A stretch of 64,000 nucleotides of DNA. It comes from Copromyces sp. CBS 386.78. Its lineage: Eukaryota > Ascomycota > Sordariomycetes > Sordariales > Sordariaceae. Shown piece after piece: positions 59,253-64,000 of this stretch; position 1 is the first letter of the stretch; every line of letters begins with the position of its first letter. Below the pieces are notes generated by a model. The model was not told where the DNA came from. It did not search any database and worked only from the letters and a program-made list of their open reading frames with translations. The stretch spans positions 1 through 64,000 of the forward strand of contig MU839099.1 of NCBI GenBank assembly GCA_030685235.1. The letters are read 5' to 3'. Position numbers and translations under genes: made by a program.

Positions 59253-59935
59253 CCTAATCTTTAATATTATAAAATTATTAATAAAGTACTATACTACTTT
59301 TAATTCTATTTAAATCTCTTTTTTTATTTTAAATTGTTATTAAAGTTCGAAATAGTTTTAGATGCTTTATACGCCGATAATATACTAGATCGGAAAAGTT
59401 TATATAGTTTTACAATTAAGCTATTTAGTAGTTTCGTCTATTAGGGTACTATTAAGTAAAGAATAGTATTAATTTTAATTATTAAAGTAGAATTGCTATT
59501 GATTTTTAATGTAGTAAAGGAAATTATTGCTATTATATATTTATATAAGGAAATTAAAATTCTTTTCAATTAGAAAGTCTTTATAATCGGCTATAATAAT
59601 ATTTAAACAATTTATATTCTAACCGTTAAAGTATTACAATTAATAATTAAGTTGAAGTATATTAATATTTATTATTATTAGTTATAGTAGGAAATTATAG
59701 AAGGAAGGATTATAGTCGAATATTTAGAAATAAAGAAGATACTAGTAGATAATTTAATAAAGGTATTAGGATAATTAGATTACGAAAAGTTCCGGGATTT
59801 AATAGGGATAGTAAATATATTTATTCGAAAAGAGATAAGGATTAGGAGGGAAGTTCCCGACGATATTTTGGAGGATATTTATAGTTTAGTTGGGGAGATT
59901 AATGTGCTAGAAGAAAGAAAATTGTAAATAACTTT
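59253..59935 (+). pseudogene. Copia RNase H relic
   Basis: Copia text resumes directly after the gypsy target duplication, with IINKVLYYF. It goes on to IVLDALYADNILDRKSLYSF (the D-A-x-x-A-D-x-x-x-RKS RNase H signature), KVELLLIF, NNI*TIYILT and LVDNLIKVLG, ending about 40 bp before the right LTR. Nearly full-length but interrupted by stops. Confidence 0.7.
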
Positions 59936-59974
59936 ACTTTTGCCTTATTAAAAAGGATTGTAAGTAAGGGGGTG

Positions 59975-60154
59975 TGTTAGATTAGAGGGTGGATATTTGG
60001 GTTTCTGGCTATATTCAATCTAGGTTAGCCGCCTAGCCCCCTAGATTACTAGATTCTGGGGCCCTCTGGGATACTCTAGCACCCCCTATACCTTTTGGGC
60101 GAGTTAGTTACACACACTCTTCCATCAATCAATTCTGCACGGTCACATCTGATA
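59975..60154 (+). repeat. Right LTR of the copia element
   Basis: 180-bp direct copy of 28275-28454. Its inner (left) part carries ten extra C-to-T/G-to-A changes, while its outer end (GCACGGTCACATCTGATA) is the unmutated form. Confidence 0.85.
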
Positions 60155-60159
60155 AGTTG
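60155..60159. repeat. Target-site duplication AGTTG (right)
   Basis: Matches AGTTG at 28270-28274. Host DNA continues to the right with normal composition. Confidence 0.85.
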
Positions 60160-62599
60160 TCCTGGCCATCCTCGCAACTGGCGGGCAGGGCAGTCACAGG
60201 CACATGAAACGGATCTCGGCAAAGCTAGTGTCCGTTCCTGGTCGCCAGTACGATGATGTGTTCGGGCGCCAAGGTTGTCCCTATCAGGCTCGTTCGCGAA
60301 TCGAAAAGTTCGATATAACAGCGTTGTGTTGCGGCTTCGATCCAGAGAGACTCTTTGTCGATACCAACAAAGTCCAACAAAAAGGTTGATGACAGATGGC
60401 TGTCCGAGCAGTCTTTTTTCAATCACAATTTGCGTCTGCAAAGCTGGGCATGCATGGGCAGCGTGAGGCATTGCTCTTTAGATGCATGAAAATCGCAGCA
60501 GCTGATTGGTTGGCTTGGTTACAGATGGCATCCTCGTTGTCTCCGCAGGGTTGCGGTACGAACCTCAAAACTGCCCGTGGTTATTTCCATTCCGATAAAA
60601 GCAAGCGAAGAGCTCCCGGAAAGGGGATGACGACGCCCACGTCTAACGAGGGGCAGGCCCAACGAGCAAATCCTGGAGTGCTAGAGGTTGTTAATGTCGC
60701 TGATGTGTAATATTATGTACAAGAGCCGAGGGAATGGTGATACCCTCGAGTGGACGGAGGTGATCGATTGGCCACCGACCTCTTGGCCTCAGAAAAGAGA
60801 GTCCGATCTTAATTGGCATTCCCCATCGCCAAGAGGCCTGGAGGGTGCTTTCGACCCCTTTGAGTCTTTTGGCAACTCTGGTTTGCTTGAAAACTCCACA
60901 GCAGTCTTGTCGCAAATTCCTAGCCCTTTCACACCTCTATTGCATTTTCACAAAATCGCCCGTTTCTGTCTGGTCCGTTACGTATAGTTCCCAGCACCCG
61001 GTGAAGCATCCCGCCGCTTCGTATCATCGGAAGAAGGGGGCTTTGTGCCTTGGCAGCCCTTGGTCAGACTTGCAAACACAACAAGCGACCAGTGACCACG
61101 CGACATCACCATTTGGGGAATTGCTTGGCACACGCAATTGGATGGATGCACTTGTCGGGGTCAGGTAAATGTCCGGGCGCCGCTTGAGTGTGGGGACCAG
61201 TTTTGGCGCCTCTGCCCGGAATCTCTCAGACGTCGGGGCATTTTGTAATACACATGTAAAAATGAACAAGGTAGCCAGGCAACGGCAGACATGACGACTG
61301 GATAGAAGACGGAGGATTTCTGCGTTTACGCCCCTGTGTAAAGATGGTTGAGGATTTGCAAGAACGCCGGCCAGGCTTCCGCTCTCCTCCCACCGTCCCA
61401 AAACCATCCCAGATGACAGACGACAATTTCCCCCCCTGCCCCCTTTGGGAAAAAAGACCAAAAAGCCGGTTCCCTTTGTTACCCTGCAGCTTTTTTTACC
61501 CCTTGTCCTCCGCGCGTCCACCTATGCCAACCCACTTTTCCACCCTGTTGCCTCTAGTGATGGCATGGAAATTCTTTCAACGGGAAATGTAAGGAAAAGA
61601 AAGGAAAAAGAATGAAAGAAACTCTAAATTTTCCGCCAAGATTTCAGCACGTGACCAGAAATGTGGAGTAACAAAATTTCTGGGTGTAATCTGGGTGCAA
61701 ATCTGTTGATATTGATCGATATCTTCAGAGTATACTGAGCGGGGTTACTATCGGCGCGCGGGCGCATTTCCAGTACGAATTGGCGATAGACCACCTCGTT
61801 TCGAATAGGAGGCATCGTGCAGTTATTGCGAGAGCTTCAACGATTCCGGCGCATTCGTTATCGTGAGATTCGATTGATGGTTGGGGGGTGCACGGATCAC
61901 TTTCACTAGCGGTAATTTCTGAATTTCCATATTTCTGAAAAATTCTGAAAGAATCCTAAAATTTCGGAAATTAACCATCACTAGACTTGCCTCGCTCCAG
62001 AATCCGAATCCAGCGCCTCCATTCGCTCCACCGTCCACTACCCTGCTGCCGATGGGTCTTCTGATGCAGTGGATCCATAGCAGCGCCTCAACCCCCCGTC
62101 TGGTGGATTTTCTTGCTCCCACCAATGCACCCAGATCGATAAGGTACCTACGTCTAGGCTGGAATTGGCCGCCCTTTATAACGAGCTCATCTCCAGTAAA
62201 ACTTTTCCCTTTGGCCTACCTTTTGCGCTTCTCATTGCCCTTTTTCGCTGTTGGTTGTTCTTCCTTGTTGCTGTCGCTGTCGCCTTGCTTGCCCCGTGCA
62301 CCTGGCTGTCAACTGTTACTCTCGGTTCGGGCTTCGCATCACAGCGCCATCTACTGCACCTACCAGCACCCACCATCGCTGTCTGTCCTCTACCGCCTTT
62401 GTTGTCAACCACGCCGACGATTCTTCGCCCGTGGTTCCTGGATTGGTGGAGTTGCTATCGTGGTCGCGCCTGTTGGATCCGAAGAAAACACACAGCCTTA
62501 GACATTTGTCTTGTATTTTCGGGCCGTCAAAGCAGTCCTATCGTCCAGCCTTGTACCTGATTCTCGACTCCGAGTCTCGCCCCCAGAACCGAACGAACG
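60160..62599. other. Intergenic host DNA and PAP2 gene promoter
   Basis: About 2.4 kb of GC-balanced sequence with no recognisable gene; overlapping open frames on both strands lack domains. A purine-rich patch lies at about 61,588-61,622. An AT-rich stretch with repeated ATTTCTGAA/AATTTCGGAA motifs is at 61,915-61,975. The last 400 bp are pyrimidine-rich, as expected of a fungal leader. Confidence 0.5.
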
Positions 62600-64000
62600 A
62601 TGGCGGTCGGAGCCTTTTTGGAGCCCGCCATTGTGGTGAGTTTCCTCGCCGGCGGTACCCTCGTCAACCGCAACACTACCTACTCAAGCTCAGCTGCCTC
62701 GAGCCGGAGAGCTTCTTGGAACCCGCTCGATCAGACCGACCCTGAAGCGCAACCATCAGCATCGCTTCTGAAGGACGAATTCGAAGGAGGCAGGAAAGCC
62801 AAGGTCGAGGAGGATGAGTACGCCGATGATGGCAGGAGGCCGTGGAGTCCATCACGATCCAGTTCGTCGTCGACAGTAGTAGAGAACCAGACTGCTGAAA
62901 AGGGTCTCCCATACGGAAAGAGGTTCCGCACGTTGAAGTTTATGGGCTGGGAACGTGATGTTGTCACGCCGAATACCGAGATCCATCGCGACCGATTACT
63001 GAGCCGCGTCCTGCGCAAGTTCCCCTTCCTCGTTGAGGTGTGGTATTGGGCTCTGATCTACTGGGTATGTAACTCCAACACTTTAGACATGCTGTCGCGT
63101 ATGTCGCGTCGCATCACGACCCCCCCGCATACGAGTCGAAACTAACGGTGCCATGACAGGTCTACCAACTTGGACGGGCCTTCACAGCTGTAACCCTCAA
63201 GGCCGACACGGTCGACACTGCTCGCGTGCATGCCCTTCAAATTATTCACATAGAGCAGCGCCTGCGCATCTTTGTTGAGCCCATCTTCCAGGGCTGGTTC
63301 CTTGGACACCCGACAATCCTCAAGTGGACGAACCGAACCTACTCCTTCATCCACATCCCCGGCACCATTCTCTTCCTCATCGTCCTCTTCTACGTCACCA
63401 CCACTCGCCCTCGGGCCCGCATCCATGAGAACCACGGTGGAGGCGCTCTTGTCCGCGACTGGCGCAACTTCGTCACCCACTTTGGCCCAGATGTGTACGA
63501 GCGCCGGAGACGTACCATGGCCATGTGCAACCTTTTGGCCTTTATCGTCTTCACCTTCTGGCCCTGCATGCCGCCCAGGCTCCTCAGCGACCCCAACTAC
63601 AACGGCGAGGACGCGAAGGAGGCCAAGTCGTATGGCTTTGTCGATACAGTGCACGGAAAGGATGGTGATAGCAGTGTCTGGACTACCAACAAGTTCTGCA
63701 ACCAATACGGTATGTTTGATGTTTGACCCTGCACTCGCAACGAACTAGTTGTGCTAACTCTCTTGTCTTTTCAGCTGCCATGCCCTCCCTCCACTTCGGA
63801 TACTCTTTTCTCGTCGGCCTCACCATTGCCACCGTTCCCCTCAGGAGACAGGGCCGCTTCGGCTGGAAGAGACTCGTCGCCATTTTCACCGGCATGATTT
63901 ACCCTGGCATCATCCTTACCGCCATCATCGCGACTGCCAACCACTTCGTTTTGGATGCGGTAGCCGGAGCTTGCGCTTGCTTGATCGCCTGGAAGTTCAA
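62600..64000 (+). CDS. PAP2-superfamily membrane protein (inositol phosphotransferase-like), 3' incomplete
   Basis: Three exons visible: 62600-63064, 63160-63709 and 63775-64000 (runs off the window), with introns of 95 and 65 bp (GTATGT donors). About 413 residues are seen. An N-terminal hydrophobic segment precedes a charged Ser-rich region. Membrane spans include WYWALIYWVYQLG, FIHIPGTILFLIVLFYVTT, MCNLLAFIVFTFWPCMPPRLL and GMIYPGIILTAIIATANHF. FWPCMPPRLL is the Aur1-like Pro-rich motif. MPSLHFGYS (PSLH) and ANHFVLDAVAG (H...D) are the catalytic motifs of the PAP2_3/Aur1 group, where two His residues and an Asp handle phospho-substrates. Members act on inositol phosphoryl or other lipid head groups in the ER/Golgi; the exact substrate here is unknown. 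A Tyr codon splits at the third exon (TAC G|CT GCC). Confidence 0.88.

Larger units (their letters stand above)
28275..60154 (+). mobile_element. Ty1/copia retrotransposon, split by nested insertions
   Basis: The outer element of the nest. Two 180-bp LTRs in direct orientation start TGTCAGAT/TGTTAGAT and end ATTTAATA/ATCTGATA (terminal inverted repeat TGTCAGAT...ATCTGACA before mutation), flanked by AGTTG. Coding remains on the plus strand follow copia order. Gag and protease-like text comes first, then integrase ending near 31.09 kb (GGIIKEKAYA, NNSHLSQD). Reverse transcriptase spans 49.54-49.81 and 50.64-50.94 kb, and RNase H 59.25-59.93 kb. A polypurine stretch (AAGTAAGGGGG) precedes the right LTR. 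Stops replace Trp/Gln codons throughout, so it is dead by RIP. About 1 kb of coding sequence expected between integrase and reverse transcriptase is not visible. Confidence 0.85.

Overview
The window looks like nuclear DNA of a filamentous ascomycete, most likely a Sordariomycete. Coding genes carry short 50-140 bp GT-AG introns with CTAAC/CTGAC-like branch sites, and the recognisable proteins (SPT2, NSA2, acidic P2, an Mps1-type kinase, bL21m) have filamentous-fungal architecture. The rest is AT-rich DNA with the hallmark of repeat-induced point mutation (RIP): transposon reading frames peppered with TAA/TAG where Trp and Gln codons would be, and strong loss of CA and/or TG dinucleotides.

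Layout. (1) 1-5330: RIP-degraded AT-rich block, largely unidentified. (2) 5340-28270: gene-rich, GC-balanced block. In order it holds an ER/Golgi-type monothiol glutaredoxin (+), an F-box-like protein (+), a Cys/His-rich disordered protein (+), an intron-containing tRNA-Tyr (+), mitochondrial ribosomal protein bL21m (+), the Mps1/TTK kinase (-), 60S acidic ribosomal protein P2 (-), SPT2 (+, divergent from P2), ribosome-biogenesis factor NSA2 (+), and a small Cys-rich protein (+) whose intron contains homopolymers and a 10-N gap. (3) 28275-60154: a 31.9 kb nest of dead transposons. (4) 60160-64000: host DNA resumes, with a PAP2/inositol-phosphotransferase-like membrane protein gene running off the right edge.

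The nest can be read with some precision. The outer unit is a Ty1/copia element with 180-bp LTRs (28275-28454 and 59975-60154) flanked by the 5-bp duplication AGTTG. Its gag-integrase part lies at 28.5-31.1 kb, its reverse transcriptase at 49.54-50.94 kb, and its RNase H at 59.25-59.93 kb. Three insertions split it. The first is an about 18.4 kb composite (31.1-49.5 kb) holding a gag relic, a Helitron Rep-helicase and a chromodomain Ty3/gypsy pol. The second is an 838-bp DNA element (49806-50643) with about 140-bp terminal inverted repeats and an internal minisatellite. The third is a complete 8.3 kb Ty3/gypsy chromovirus-type element (50951-59247) with 273-bp LTRs and the duplication ATAAT. 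Nothing in the nest can encode a functional protein.

The genes are ordinary housekeeping genes with no evident joint pathway, apart from a translation/ribosome theme (P2, NSA2, bL21m, tRNA-Tyr). I found no convincing new functional system. The most unusual items are the nested transposon structure, the strand-asymmetric and position-graded RIP, the inverted promoter islands at the two ends of the 18.4 kb insert, the non-autonomous inverted-repeat element, and the start-codon-only first exon of NSA2.
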